From the NCBI GenBank assembly GCA_002389055.1, contig DGNT01000082.1, positions 1-6,368 on the forward strand: a stretch of DNA of 6,368 bases. Reading direction: 5' to 3'. Positions 1 to 6,368 of the stretch are shown piece by piece. How positions within the stretch are numbered: position 1 is the stretch's first letter; each line of letters begins with the position of its first letter. A program made the translations under genes and the position numbers. The DNA comes from Alcanivorax sp. UBA4485 (lineage in GTDB: Bacteria > Pseudomonadota > Gammaproteobacteria > Pseudomonadales > Alcanivoracaceae). The notes under the pieces are model-generated. The model did not search any database and was not told where the DNA came from. It worked only from the letters and a program-made list of their open reading frames with translations.

Positions 1-1019
1 GGCTCCATGTGCATGGAGTTATATTCGTAGAAGGCGCGCAGATCCGCGTCCATGGTTTCCACGTTCTGCCAGGCCGGCGGCACCATCATGCGCACCGCGC
101 GGAACAGGTCCATGCCGCCGGAAACCAGCACTTCCAGCATGTTGTCCATGCTCGAGGAGTCGGACCCTTCGCGGTTGACCAGCGGGCTCAGGTCGCTGAG
201 GTTGGGCAGCAGTTCGTTCTCGAACTTGTTCTCCCGCGCCAGCGCCCAGTTGCGGTTGCCCTGGATGGTGTTGATCTCACCATTGTGCGCCAGGTAGCGG
301 AACGGCTGGGCCAGCGGCCACTGCGGCGAGGTGTTGGTGGAGAACCGCTGGTGGAACACCACGATGGCGGTTTCCATGGTCTCATCGCTGAGATCCGGGT
401 AGAACGCCGGCAGGTCCACCGGCATCATCAGGCCTTTATAAGAGACCACCGCCGAGGACAGCGAGCAGACGTAGAAGTAGCCGTCCGCTTCGATGCGTTT
501 TTCCGCGTGCCGGCGGGCAAAGAACAGACGCCGGTTAAGCTGGTCCTCGCTATCGCCCTCGGCGGCCACCAGCACCTGGTGGAAACCGGGCAGGGACTGC
601 TTGGCCAGATCGCCCAGGCAGGACGGATCGGTGGGCACTTCCCGCCAGCCCAGCACGTTGACACCCTGGGCTTCCATCTGCTCCTGCAGCACCGCTTTCT
701 GGGCGCGGGCGCGCTCGGCGTCCGGGTGGGTGAACACCATCCCCACGGCGTAGGTGTCGGGCAGGTCGATACCCTGCTCGCCGGCCACCTTGCGGAAGAA
801 GGAGTCGGGCTTTTTCAGCAACAGACCGCAGCCGTCACCGGTTTTTCCATCGGCATTAATGCCGCCCCGGTGGGTCATGCAGGTGAGTGCTTCGATCGCG
901 GTTTGCAGGAGCTCGTGGCTGGCCTTGCCCTCCATGTGGGAGATCAGGCCGAAACCACAGTTGTCCCGGAATTCTCCGGGCTCATAGAGCCCACGCACCA
1001 GCTTGGAATTCTGCTGCAT
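1..1019 (-). CDS. gltB: Glutamate synthase (NADPH) large subunit, N-terminal part (partial, runs off the window)
   Basis: The large subunit of glutamate synthase (GOGAT) moves the amide nitrogen of glutamine onto 2-oxoglutarate to give two glutamates, working with the small subunit GltD in the cytoplasm. Only the first 339 codons of a protein usually near 1480 residues are here; the frame stays open to position 1. The visible part is the class II (Ntn-type) glutamine amidotransferase domain. After a short propeptide, RDNCGFGLI places the catalytic cysteine at residue 21, which becomes the N-terminus after cleavage. It is followed by THRGG (49-53), GKTGDGCG (58-65), RFSTNTSPQWPLAQPFRYL (225-243), HNGEINTIQGNRNW (245-258) and REGSDSS (283-289), all hallmarks of the GltB glutaminase site. 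The ATG at 1019 is supported by a good ribosome binding site and by the position of Cys21. The FMN and Fe-S domains lie outside the window. Identification is near certain. Confidence 0.97.
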   Translation of the reverse strand, partial: MQQNSKLVRGLYEPGEFRDNCGFGLISHMEGKASHELLQTAIEALTCMTHRGGINADGKTGDGCGLLLKKPDSFFRKVAGEQGIDLPDTYAVGMVFTHPDAERARAQKAVLQEQMEAQGVNVLGWREVPTDPSCLGDLAKQSLPGFHQVLVAAEGDSEDQLNRRLFFARRHAEKRIEADGYFYVCSLSSAVVSYKGLMMPVDLPAFYPDLSDETMETAIVVFHQRFSTNTSPQWPLAQPFRYLAHNGEINTIQGNRNWALARENKFENELLPNLSDLSPLVNREGSDSSSMDNMLEVLVSGGMDLFRAVRMMVPPAWQNVETMDADLRAFYEYNSMHME

Positions 1020-1024
1020 CAAAA

Positions 1025-1035
1025 CCTTTCCTCTT
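1025..1035 (-). promoter_or_regulatory. Ribosome binding site of gltB
   Basis: On the minus strand AAGAGGAAAGG lies 5 bases before the ATG of gltB. It is a purine-rich Shine-Dalgarno stretch and supports the chosen start. Confidence 0.7.
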
Positions 1036-1103
1036 GAAATTCAGAGACTTACAGAAGGCGGAACAGGCGTCGAAACGACGGCGACGGCAAAAAAGGGATG
1101 TGC

Positions 1104-1132
1104 ATTCTACACTTTGCGCCGATCAGCCACAA
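1104..1132 (-). promoter_or_regulatory. Candidate sigma-70 promoter for gltB
   Basis: On the minus strand a good -10 hexamer, TAGAAT (1104-1109), is preceded at a 17-base spacing by a weak -35, TTGTGG (1127-1132, three of six matches to TTGACA). This would start transcription near 1097-1099 and give a leader of roughly 78 bases. It lies in the only sizeable intergenic gap of the window, directly upstream of a gene that normally heads its own unit (gltBD). The -10 is convincing and the -35 is not, so an activator may be needed. No operator could be identified with confidence. Confidence 0.5.
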
Positions 1133-1141
1133 ACAGGAAGA

Positions 1142-1168
1142 CGGCACCGTCCAGACCGCACAGTGCCG
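1142..1168 (-). terminator. Possible weak rho-independent terminator after the damX-like gene
   Basis: Starting 23 bases past the stop of the damX-like gene, the minus-strand transcript can form a 6-bp GC-rich stem (CGGCAC with GTGCCG) around a 15-base loop. A pyrimidine-rich but interrupted tract follows (TCTTCCTGTTT). The position fits the end of the pilQ-aroK-aroB-damX-like unit. The short stem, large loop and poor U-tract make it a weak terminator at best, and transcription may read through into gltB. Confidence 0.3.
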
Positions 1169-1191
1169 GTTGGACAGCGCCGCGGGCAACC

Positions 1192-2619
1192 TTAGCGCAA
1201 TTCCTTGCGTATTGAGGCCATATCCCGTGGGAAGGGGCCGCCGCGCCGCAGCGCCTCAGGCAGCTCGTCGCGGGCCGCCAAAGCCGCATCACGGCTGGGA
1301 TAGGGCCCCGCCAGCACCAGGTAGACCTGCTCGTCACCCCGTTCTGTTCGGTAGTAGGCGCCGTTACGGTCGATCTGGTCAAGTACCCCGCGCGCACCGT
1401 CTTCCCGGCCGGTGGCCACCAGTTGCAGGAACCAGTCACCGTCGTCGCGGGTGGCCAGCCAGTCCTCCTGCTGATAGCCGAGACGGGCATCCAGCCCGGA
1501 CAGTTGCGGCTCGCCGCCGGATACGGTGGGCGGCGTTTCTGCCTCCGCCGTTTCGGCGGGCTCCGGGTCGGTCTGGGCACGCGGCTCGGACGGCGCGGGC
1601 TCAGTTGTCGCGGCCTGATCACCGGCGGGCTCCGGTGCTTCCGGCGCCGGCGGCGTGCGGGCCTCTTCCGGTGCCGGCCCGGCTACTTCCTGCTCCGGCT
1701 CGTTTTCCGCGTCTTCGAAGGTGCGGGCGGAATCGTGGTATTCGGCCAGGGCGCGGCGGGTGCTCTCCGGGTCGCCCCGTTCGCCGCTCTCCGCCTCACT
1801 CTCGCTTTCGGTCGTTTGCGGGGCCGGTTCCGCCGGGGCCTGCGCTTGCGCCGCCGGCTCCTTGGGCAAATCCAGGCTCACCACCTGATCCTGATCGGCG
1901 TCGTCGTCACCGCCGCTGGCCAGCCACAGCACCAACACCACCAGCACCAGCGCGCCCACCGCCAGGCCGTGCCGCCAGGGCACCGGCTTGTTGGTGAGGC
2001 CGCCACCGCCGCCGGCTTTCGCCTCCAGCATCGGCAGCAGCGCCGCGATACGACCGTCGCTGTCCTCGCTCAGCTCCTGGGCCTCCTGGTCGTCCAGCGC
2101 CAGCGTGAAGCCCTGATCGGCGAACACGGCCACGTCGTCCGCGTCCAGCGGCGGCAGCACCAGCACGTCCTCCACGTTCAGCCCGGCGTCACGCAGATGC
2201 TCGGCGCTGCCCGGCTCGCCGCCGAACACATAGGTGAGGCGCTGCCCCAGTTTGGTCTTCAGAGACGCCATGGTGGCGAGGGCCTCGGAGGCCGCCAGGT
2301 GGGCGTTATCCACCACGATCACCAGGCTGGTGTCCGCCAGCGTCTGCTTGAGGGTGTCGGCCAGATCGGCGCGCTCGATATCGAAGTGCACCAGCATGGC
2401 GTCCACCACCGCGTTGGCGCCCAGGTCCTCGGCGCCGTCCAGGCGGATCAGTTCGTAGTCCCCCACCAGGGACATGGACAGCATGCCCAGCAGGGTGGAA
2501 ACGCCGCTGCCGGCCTCGCCCTCCAGCACCGTGGTGGCGCCGTCATGGGCGTGGCCGTTCAGGGCGTCAAGAAGGTCGCCGCGCTCGGCGCCCTCGTAGA
2601 AAAAATCCTCATCTCTCAC
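1192..2619 (-). CDS. DamX-like inner-membrane protein: degenerate AAA/P-loop domain plus C-terminal SPOR domain
   Basis: A 475-residue protein in three parts. Residues 1-200 resemble the AAA/ExeA-type ATPase domain of Pseudomonas homologues of this locus: GEAGSGVST (34-42) sits where Walker A should be and LVIVVDNAH (99-107) resembles Walker B. The invariant Walker A lysine is replaced by valine (V40, codon GTT), so ATP hydrolysis is doubtful. A single membrane helix spans about 217-234. A linker of about 130 residues (240-375) rich in Glu, Pro and Ala should cross the periplasm. The C-terminal SPOR domain (about 388-470) shows WFLQLVATG (396-404) and LAGPYPSRDAALAARDEL (436-453); SPOR domains bind peptidoglycan stripped of stem peptides at division septa. 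The start is GTG, not ATG: an in-frame TGA lies eight codons upstream and GAGG sits 6 bases before it. The gene overlaps the end of aroB by 11 bases, which implies translational coupling. The role is inferred to be in cell division by analogy with E. coli DamX; the symbol is withheld because the N-terminal half differs from DamX. Confidence 0.85.
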   Translation of the reverse strand: MRDEDFFYEGAERGDLLDALNGHAHDGATTVLEGEAGSGVSTLLGMLSMSLVGDYELIRLDGAEDLGANAVVDAMLVHFDIERADLADTLKQTLADTSLVIVVDNAHLAASEALATMASLKTKLGQRLTYVFGGEPGSAEHLRDAGLNVEDVLVLPPLDADDVAVFADQGFTLALDDQEAQELSEDSDGRIAALLPMLEAKAGGGGGLTNKPVPWRHGLAVGALVLVVLVLWLASGGDDDADQDQVVSLDLPKEPAAQAQAPAEPAPQTTESESEAESGERGDPESTRRALAEYHDSARTFEDAENEPEQEVAGPAPEEARTPPAPEAPEPAGDQAATTEPAPSEPRAQTDPEPAETAEAETPPTVSGGEPQLSGLDARLGYQQEDWLATRDDGDWFLQLVATGREDGARGVLDQIDRNGAYYRTERGDEQVYLVLAGPYPSRDAALAARDELPEALRRGGPFPRDMASIRKELR

Positions 2620-3688
2620 AAAAGGCCTCGAGCGTTCGCGTCAATGCGTTCGTGTCGTATTCGCCTGTGACCAGGGCGTCGCCGATTTGGTTCAGCAACA
2701 CCAGCCGCAGACGGCCATTCTGTACTTTTTTATCCAGCGCCATAAGCTCGCTGAAATCCGCCCGCGCCATCCCTTCCGGCGCGGTCACCGGCAGCTTCCA
2801 GGCCGCCAGACTGTCGCTGACCCGGTCCAGGTCGGCCTGGTTCAGCCAGCCCAGCTCCAGGGACATGCGCGCCGCCATCACCATACCGGCGGCGACCGCC
2901 TCACCATGCAACCAGTCCCGGTAGCCGGTAAAGGTTTCCATGGCGTGGCCGAAGGTGTGGCCCAGATTAAGCAGAGCGCGGTTGCCCTGCTCGGTTTCAT
3001 CGGCGGCCACCACTTCGGCCTTGTTGCGGCAGCTGCGCAGGATCGCTTCCGCCACCGGGGCCTTCTCGCGGGCGGCCAGTGCGGCCTGGTTATCCAGCAA
3101 CCATTGAAAAAATCGCGGGTCGCGGATCAGGCCGTACTTGATCACCTCGGCCATGCCGGCGGCGAATTCCCGTTCCGGCAGGGTGTCGAGCACGGCGGTG
3201 TCGATCACCACCGCGCGCGGCTGGTGGAAGGCGCCGATCATGTTCTTGCCGCGTGGATGGTTCACGGCGGTCTTGCCGCCCACCGAGGAATCCACCTGCG
3301 CCAACAGCGTGGTGGGCACCTGGATAAAATCCACGCCGCGCTGATAGCAGGCGGCGGCGAAGCCCACCATATCGCCGATCACGCCACCGCCCAACGCCAC
3401 CAGCGTGGTGGTGCGGGAATGCCGGTGGGCCATCAGGGCGTCGAAAATACGCTCCAGGGTGGCCAGCGTCTTGTGCTGCTCGCCGTCCGGGAGGATCAGA
3501 GTGTCGCATTGCAGGTCGGCCAGCCCCTTGGTGACCGACTCCAGATAAAGCGGCGCGATGGTCTCGTTGCTGACCACCATCACCTGATTGCCACGCACGT
3601 GGCGGCGAATCAGGTCCTGCCCGAGCAGGCCGCGGTCGATGTAAATGGGGTAGCTGCGCTCGGCCAGCGACACATCAAGCTTCTGCAT
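2609..3688 (-). CDS. aroB: 3-dehydroquinate synthase
   Basis: AroB converts DAHP (3-deoxy-D-arabino-heptulosonate 7-phosphate) to 3-dehydroquinate, the second step of the shikimate pathway to aromatic amino acids. It is a cytoplasmic enzyme using NAD+ and a divalent metal. The 359-residue length is typical and the protein is complete. NAD-binding elements are LPDGEQHKT (66-74) and GGGVIGDMVGFAA (100-112). The substrate-binding core has QVPTTLLAQVDSSVGGKTAVN (123-143) and KNMIGAFHQP (148-157). The metal ligands are present at the expected spacing: Glu181 in AEVIKYGLI, His244 in NLGHTFGHAME and His261 in WLHGEAVAAGM, matching E184, H247 and H264 of the E. coli enzyme. The ATG at 3688 has GAGG 4 bases upstream. 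The gene lies 33 bases after aroK and its last codons overlap the GTG start of the damX-like gene. Nothing essential is missing. Confidence 0.98.
   Translation of the reverse strand: MQKLDVSLAERSYPIYIDRGLLGQDLIRRHVRGNQVMVVSNETIAPLYLESVTKGLADLQCDTLILPDGEQHKTLATLERIFDALMAHRHSRTTTLVALGGGVIGDMVGFAAACYQRGVDFIQVPTTLLAQVDSSVGGKTAVNHPRGKNMIGAFHQPRAVVIDTAVLDTLPEREFAAGMAEVIKYGLIRDPRFFQWLLDNQAALAAREKAPVAEAILRSCRNKAEVVAADETEQGNRALLNLGHTFGHAMETFTGYRDWLHGEAVAAGMVMAARMSLELGWLNQADLDRVSDSLAAWKLPVTAPEGMARADFSELMALDKKVQNGRLRLVLLNQIGDALVTGEYDTNALTRTLEAFCER
2626..2629 (-). promoter_or_regulatory. Ribosome binding site deciding the GTG start of the damX-like gene
   Basis: GAGG on the minus strand, 6 bases before the GTG at 2619 and inside the 3' end of aroB. 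With an in-frame TGA upstream and the next in-frame ATG lying after the Walker A-like motif, it fixes GTG as the start. Confidence 0.6.
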
Positions 3689-3692
3689 ACGG

Positions 3693-3698
3693 CCTCGT
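3693..3698 (-). promoter_or_regulatory. Ribosome binding site of aroB
   Basis: ACGAGG on the minus strand, 4 bases before the aroB ATG, within the 33-base gap after aroK. The gap shows no promoter or terminator, so aroB appears to be read from the upstream transcript. Confidence 0.5.
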
Positions 3699-3721
3699 AA
3701 AGCGGAGTGGGAGTGCGGCCA

Positions 3722-4255
3722 TTATCGGCTGGCGTGGTCGGCCAGACAACCGAGGACCTGATCGGTCACTTTCTTGAGGTTACCGGATGCGGTGGAGACC
3801 ACACCGTGCGCCACTTCCCGGTAAAGCGGATCCCGTTCCTGGAACAGCGCCTGAAGACGGGCCTCCGGGTCGCGGGTTTGCAGCAGGGGCCGGTTGCGGT
3901 CGTTACGGGTGCGGGCCAGCTGCACGTCTACCGGCGTCCACAGATAGACCACGCAGCCGCGCTCGTGAAGGTGACGACGGTTCTCCTCCTGAGTGACCAC
4001 GCCGCCGCCGGTGGCCAGAACAATGCCCGCCATGGCGGTCAGCTCGTCGATCACATCGCGCTCGCGGCGCCGAAACCCCTCCTCGCCTTCCATATCGAAG
4101 ATCCAGGGGATGTCGGCACCGGTTTTCTCTTCGATCACACGGTCGGAATCGTAAAACGGGCGGCCCAGAACCTGGGCGAGGTGTCGGCCCAGGGTGCTTT
4201 TACCCGCACCCATGGGCCCGACCAGATAGAGAGACGTGGAATCCTTTGGGTTCAC
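3722..4255 (-). CDS. aroK: Shikimate kinase
   Basis: AroK phosphorylates the 3-hydroxyl of shikimate with ATP, the fifth step of the shikimate pathway, in the cytoplasm. The 177-residue protein is full length for the family. It shows the P-loop GPMGAGKST (13-21), the shikimate/Mg-binding DSD (36-38), FRRRE (61-65) with the shikimate-binding arginine, the glycine-rich ATGGGVV (81-87) and the lid segment RNDRNRPLL (117-125). The start is GTG at 4255: an in-frame TAG lies only two codons upstream (4259-4261), so no longer form is possible, and LVGPMGAGKS begins at the usual distance from the N-terminus. The start overlaps the pilQ stop as GTGA, and no clear Shine-Dalgarno sequence precedes it, so translation is probably coupled to pilQ. 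The pilQ-aroK-aroB order is common in gammaproteobacteria. Confidence 0.98.
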   Translation of the reverse strand: MNPKDSTSLYLVGPMGAGKSTLGRHLAQVLGRPFYDSDRVIEEKTGADIPWIFDMEGEEGFRRRERDVIDELTAMAGIVLATGGGVVTQEENRRHLHERGCVVYLWTPVDVQLARTRNDRNRPLLQTRDPEARLQALFQERDPLYREVAHGVVSTASGNLKKVTDQVLGCLADHASR

Positions 4256-6368
4256 CGACTAGCCATTGCGTCTTTCACCAGGCGAGGCGTGATAAAGATC
4301 AGCAGTTCCTGCTTGTTATCACGGTTCACCTTCTTGCGGAACAGGGCGCCCAACCAGGGGATATCACCCAGGAAGGGGGTTTTGACCGTGGATTCTATCT
4401 TTTCCTGTTGGAAAATGCCGCCCAAAACCACGGTTTCGCCGTCATTGACCAGAACCGTGGTCTCCACCCGGTTGGTGTTGACGGTCGGCGCGCTGGTATC
4501 GGTGCCCAGGGAATCGTTGTTGACCTTGAGCTGCATGATCACATCCCCTTCCGGGGTCACCTGCGGAGTCACTTCCAGCCGCAGCTCCGCCTCGATGAAC
4601 TCCACCGCGGTGGCGCCGGACGCGGTGGCCACGTTGAACGGCACCTGCTGGCCGGACGCGATCACCGCCGGCTGCTGATCGGCGGTCAGCACCTTCGGCG
4701 TGGCCACCAGCTCGCCGTGGCCTTCCGCTTCCAGGGCGGACAGTTCCAGCTCGATCAGGCCGGAATCCAGCGACGTAAAGCCGATCGCGAAGCGAGTGGC
4801 TTCCTGGGAGGCCACGCCCATATCGACGATCAGATCGTTGTTCTGCTCTTCGTCGAATTCCTCGAACTCACCCAGGGAGCCGTCGTCGTCCCGGTCGATA
4901 TTGGCGTAATGCAGCTCACGCAAAGAGGTGTGGCGGCCGGAGACCGCGATGCTCTTGCCCTCGTTGACCAGGCTGTCGCCGTCATAGGCCAGGCCGCCCC
5001 AACGCACGCCGAATTCGTCCGCCACGTCGGTGCTGGCGATCACCACCCGGGCTTCGATCAGCACCTGCTGAACCGGAATGTCGAGCTGCTGGATCAGACC
5101 GCGGATTTCCTGCAGCTTGGCCACGGTATCCTGAACGATCAGGGTATTGGTGCGCTGGTCCACGGTCACCGAGCCGCGCCCGCTGACCAGGGCGGAGCCT
5201 TCACCGCCCTGGGAGGTGATCAACGCCTTGAGCTCCTCGGCGCGGGCATAGTTGATGCTGATGTATTCGGTGCGCAGCGGCGCCAGGGACGCCAGTTGCT
5301 TCTGGCTCTCCAGCTCCTGCTTTTCGCGGGCGGCGATTTCGTCCGCCGGCGCCACCAGCAACACGTTGCCCACCTTGCGCTTGTCCAGGCCCTTGGTCTT
5401 GAGGATCAGGTCCAGCGCCTGGTCCCAGGGCACACTCTGCAGCCGCAGGGTGATCTTGCCGCTGACGGTGTCGGACGCCACCAGGTTCAGGTCGGTGAAA
5501 TCGGCGATCAACTGCAGCACCGAGCGCACTTCAATGTCCTGGAAGTTCAGCGACAGCTTCTCGCCGGTGTATTTGAAAGCATCACGGCGCTGGCGATCCT
5601 TCTCGGCCACGGTGAGCGGTTTAACGTTGATGCTGAACAGGTTGTCCGCCTGATAGGCGAGGTAATCCCAGCTGCCTTCCGGCTCAATGGTGATCACGGT
5701 GCTGCCGTCCACTTCCTTGGTGTCGACGAACTGCACCGGGGTGGCGAAGTCACTGACATCCAGCCGGCGCAGCAAATCGTCGTCCACATCGGCGTCGACG
5801 AAGCGGGCAACGATACGGCCGCCCTCTTCACGCACGTCCACCGGCATGGCGTCGTCCGCCAGCTCCACCAGCACACGGCCTTCGCCGTCGTCGCCGCGGC
5901 GGAAGTCGATATCGCGCACGCCGGCACTGCTGGGCGCCACCTTGCGCTGCACGGTCTCGCTGGCCGGGTCCATGGTCGGGGTGGCGTTGTTCGCGCCCAG
6001 GGTGATCACCAGCTCCTGACCTTCGATCCGCGTTTTATAGCCGGTCAACTGGTCCAGATTGAAGATCAGACGGGTTCTTTCCTTGGCGCCCAGCACCATC
6101 AGGCTGCGCACATTGCCGGACCCCAGATTGTGCTCTTTCACCTCGATCTGATTACGGGTGTCGAGCAGATCCAGGGCGACCCGCGCCGGTTGCTCGATAC
6201 TGTAACCCTTGACCTCCGGCGCGGCGCCCTCGAAGGACACGCGCACTTCCACGCCGTCGCCGGGTAAGGTATTGGCGCGCAGGTCGGTTACCGTCGCCGC
6301 CCGCCCCAGGGTGGCCGCGCTCAGCCCCACCAGCACCAGCAGCAACGCCGCCCAACGCCGGGACGCAG
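4252..6368 (-). CDS. pilQ: Type IV pilus outer-membrane secretin PilQ (partial, start codon outside the window)
   Basis: PilQ forms the multimeric outer-membrane channel through which the type IV pilus leaves the cell. The frame is open to the window edge. An in-frame TTG at 6343-6345 is not a credible start, because seven more codons upstream supply the basic SRRW of a signal peptide; the true start is probably a few codons beyond 6368. Counting the TTG as residue 1, a hydrophobic stretch (1-15) ends in GRA|ATVTD, a likely signal peptidase site. Two AMIN domains (about 17-117 and 142-242) should bind peptidoglycan. The STN/N0 domain is at about 263-333 (VPWDQALDLILKTKGL), the N1-type domain at about 358-425 (VTVDQRTNTLIVQD), and the secretin pore at about 427-690. 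The pore domain contains GELVATPKVLT, LEVTPQVTPEGDV, LVNDGETVVLGGI, TPFLGDIPWLGALF and LLIFITPRLV. An acidic insertion with an EF-hand-like loop lies at 484-495. The upstream partners pilMNOP are expected beyond 6368. Confidence 0.97.
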   Translation of the reverse strand, partial: ASRRWAALLLVLVGLSAATLGRAATVTDLRANTLPGDGVEVRVSFEGAAPEVKGYSIEQPARVALDLLDTRNQIEVKEHNLGSGNVRSLMVLGAKERTRLIFNLDQLTGYKTRIEGQELVITLGANNATPTMDPASETVQRKVAPSSAGVRDIDFRRGDDGEGRVLVELADDAMPVDVREEGGRIVARFVDADVDDDLLRRLDVSDFATPVQFVDTKEVDGSTVITIEPEGSWDYLAYQADNLFSINVKPLTVAEKDRQRRDAFKYTGEKLSLNFQDIEVRSVLQLIADFTDLNLVASDTVSGKITLRLQSVPWDQALDLILKTKGLDKRKVGNVLLVAPADEIAAREKQELESQKQLASLAPLRTEYISINYARAEELKALITSQGGEGSALVSGRGSVTVDQRTNTLIVQDTVAKLQEIRGLIQQLDIPVQQVLIEARVVIASTDVADEFGVRWGGLAYDGDSLVNEGKSIAVSGRHTSLRELHYANIDRDDDGSLGEFEEFDEEQNNDLIVDMGVASQEATRFAIGFTSLDSGLIELELSALEAEGHGELVATPKVLTADQQPAVIASGQQVPFNVATASGATAVEFIEAELRLEVTPQVTPEGDVIMQLKVNNDSLGTDTSAPTVNTNRVETTVLVNDGETVVLGGIFQQEKIESTVKTPFLGDIPWLGALFRKKVNRDNKQELLIFITPRLVKDAMASR
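4861..4896 (-). other. EF-hand-type calcium-binding loop encoded within pilQ
   Basis: These 36 bases encode D-R-D-D-D-G-S-L-G-E-F-E, which fits the 12-residue EF-hand loop: Asp at 1, 3 and 5, Gly at 6, a hydrophobic residue at 8 and Glu at 12. It lies in a variable stretch between FGVRWGG (445-451) and the conserved secretin strand ATRFAIGFTSLDSGL (516-530), and is followed by more acidic residues (EFDEEQNND). The residue pattern is seen directly; calcium binding is inferred. Confidence 0.6.

Noticed and set aside
9..1037. A 342-codon open frame on the plus strand opposite gltB
   Set aside because: The minus strand translates without interruption into the conserved GltB glutaminase domain, so the plus frame is an antisense artefact.
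1423..2670. A 415-codon open frame on the plus strand opposite the damX-like gene
   Set aside because: Same antisense effect. The product is Arg/Gln/His-rich without a domain, and the minus frame has a membrane helix and a SPOR domain.
2687..3700. A 337-codon open frame on the plus strand opposite aroB
   Set aside because: Antisense mirror of aroB with no recognisable protein family.
4246..6267. A 673-codon open frame on the plus strand opposite pilQ
   Set aside because: It is the mirror of a GC-rich coding frame, where stop codons are rare on the opposite strand. The predicted protein is an His/Gln/Ala/Val/Gly-rich mixture with no recognisable motif, while the minus strand encodes an unmistakable PilQ.
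6343..6345. TTG as the start codon of pilQ
   Set aside because: The frame continues upstream to the window edge and encodes SRRW just before the hydrophobic stretch, as expected for the basic part of a signal peptide. The gene is therefore 5'-truncated by the window.
6346..6366. Twin-arginine (Tat) signal in the SRRW of PilQ
   Set aside because: The RR pair lacks the rest of the Tat motif, and secretins are exported by Sec. Two arginines are normal in a Sec signal n-region.
1..6368. CRISPR arrays, insertion sequences, tRNA or rRNA genes, phage or defence genes
   Set aside because: No regularly spaced repeats, transposase-like protein or RNA gene was seen on either strand. Nearly all of the window is filled by five conserved chromosomal genes.

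Overview
The window is a GC-rich stretch of what looks like a marine-type gammaproteobacterial chromosome. All five protein genes lie on the minus strand. Read in the direction of transcription, from the high-coordinate end, the order is pilQ (5' end cut by the window edge), aroK, aroB, a DamX-like SPOR-domain gene, a 171-base intergenic region, then the start of gltB (cut by the low-coordinate edge). From memory, pilMNOPQ-aroK-aroB-(AAA/SPOR gene)-gltB is the arrangement in Pseudomonas and relatives, whereas enterics have dam after damX. Synteny, high GC and acidic proteins suggest a Pseudomonas/Oceanospirillales-type organism, possibly Alcanivorax-like; the genus is a guess.

Regions: 4252-6368 encodes the type IV pilus outer-membrane secretin PilQ, with two AMIN domains, secretin N-domains and the gated pore domain. 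3722-4255 is shikimate kinase AroK. It overlaps pilQ by four bases and has a GTG start fixed by a stop codon two codons upstream. 2609-3688 is 3-dehydroquinate synthase AroB. 1192-2619 is a single-pass inner-membrane protein with an N-terminal AAA/P-loop-like domain, an acidic Pro/Ala/Glu linker and a C-terminal SPOR domain. 1020-1191 holds a possible weak terminator and a plausible sigma-70 promoter for gltB. 1-1019 encodes the class II glutamine amidotransferase domain of the large subunit of glutamate synthase.

The tight packing (4-base overlap, 33-base gap, 11-base overlap) indicates one transcription unit for pilQ-aroK-aroB-damX-like, with gltB probably starting a separate unit. The operon joins pilus assembly, two shikimate-pathway steps and a peptidoglycan-binding cell-division-type protein. 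The two envelope proteins both carry domains from peptidoglycan-binding families (AMIN in PilQ, SPOR in the DamX-like protein).

This is mostly a conserved housekeeping neighbourhood, and I see no undescribed multi-gene system. Two protein details merit a second look: a complete EF-hand-type calcium loop inserted in the PilQ secretin region, and the loss of the Walker A lysine in the AAA-like domain of the DamX-like protein.
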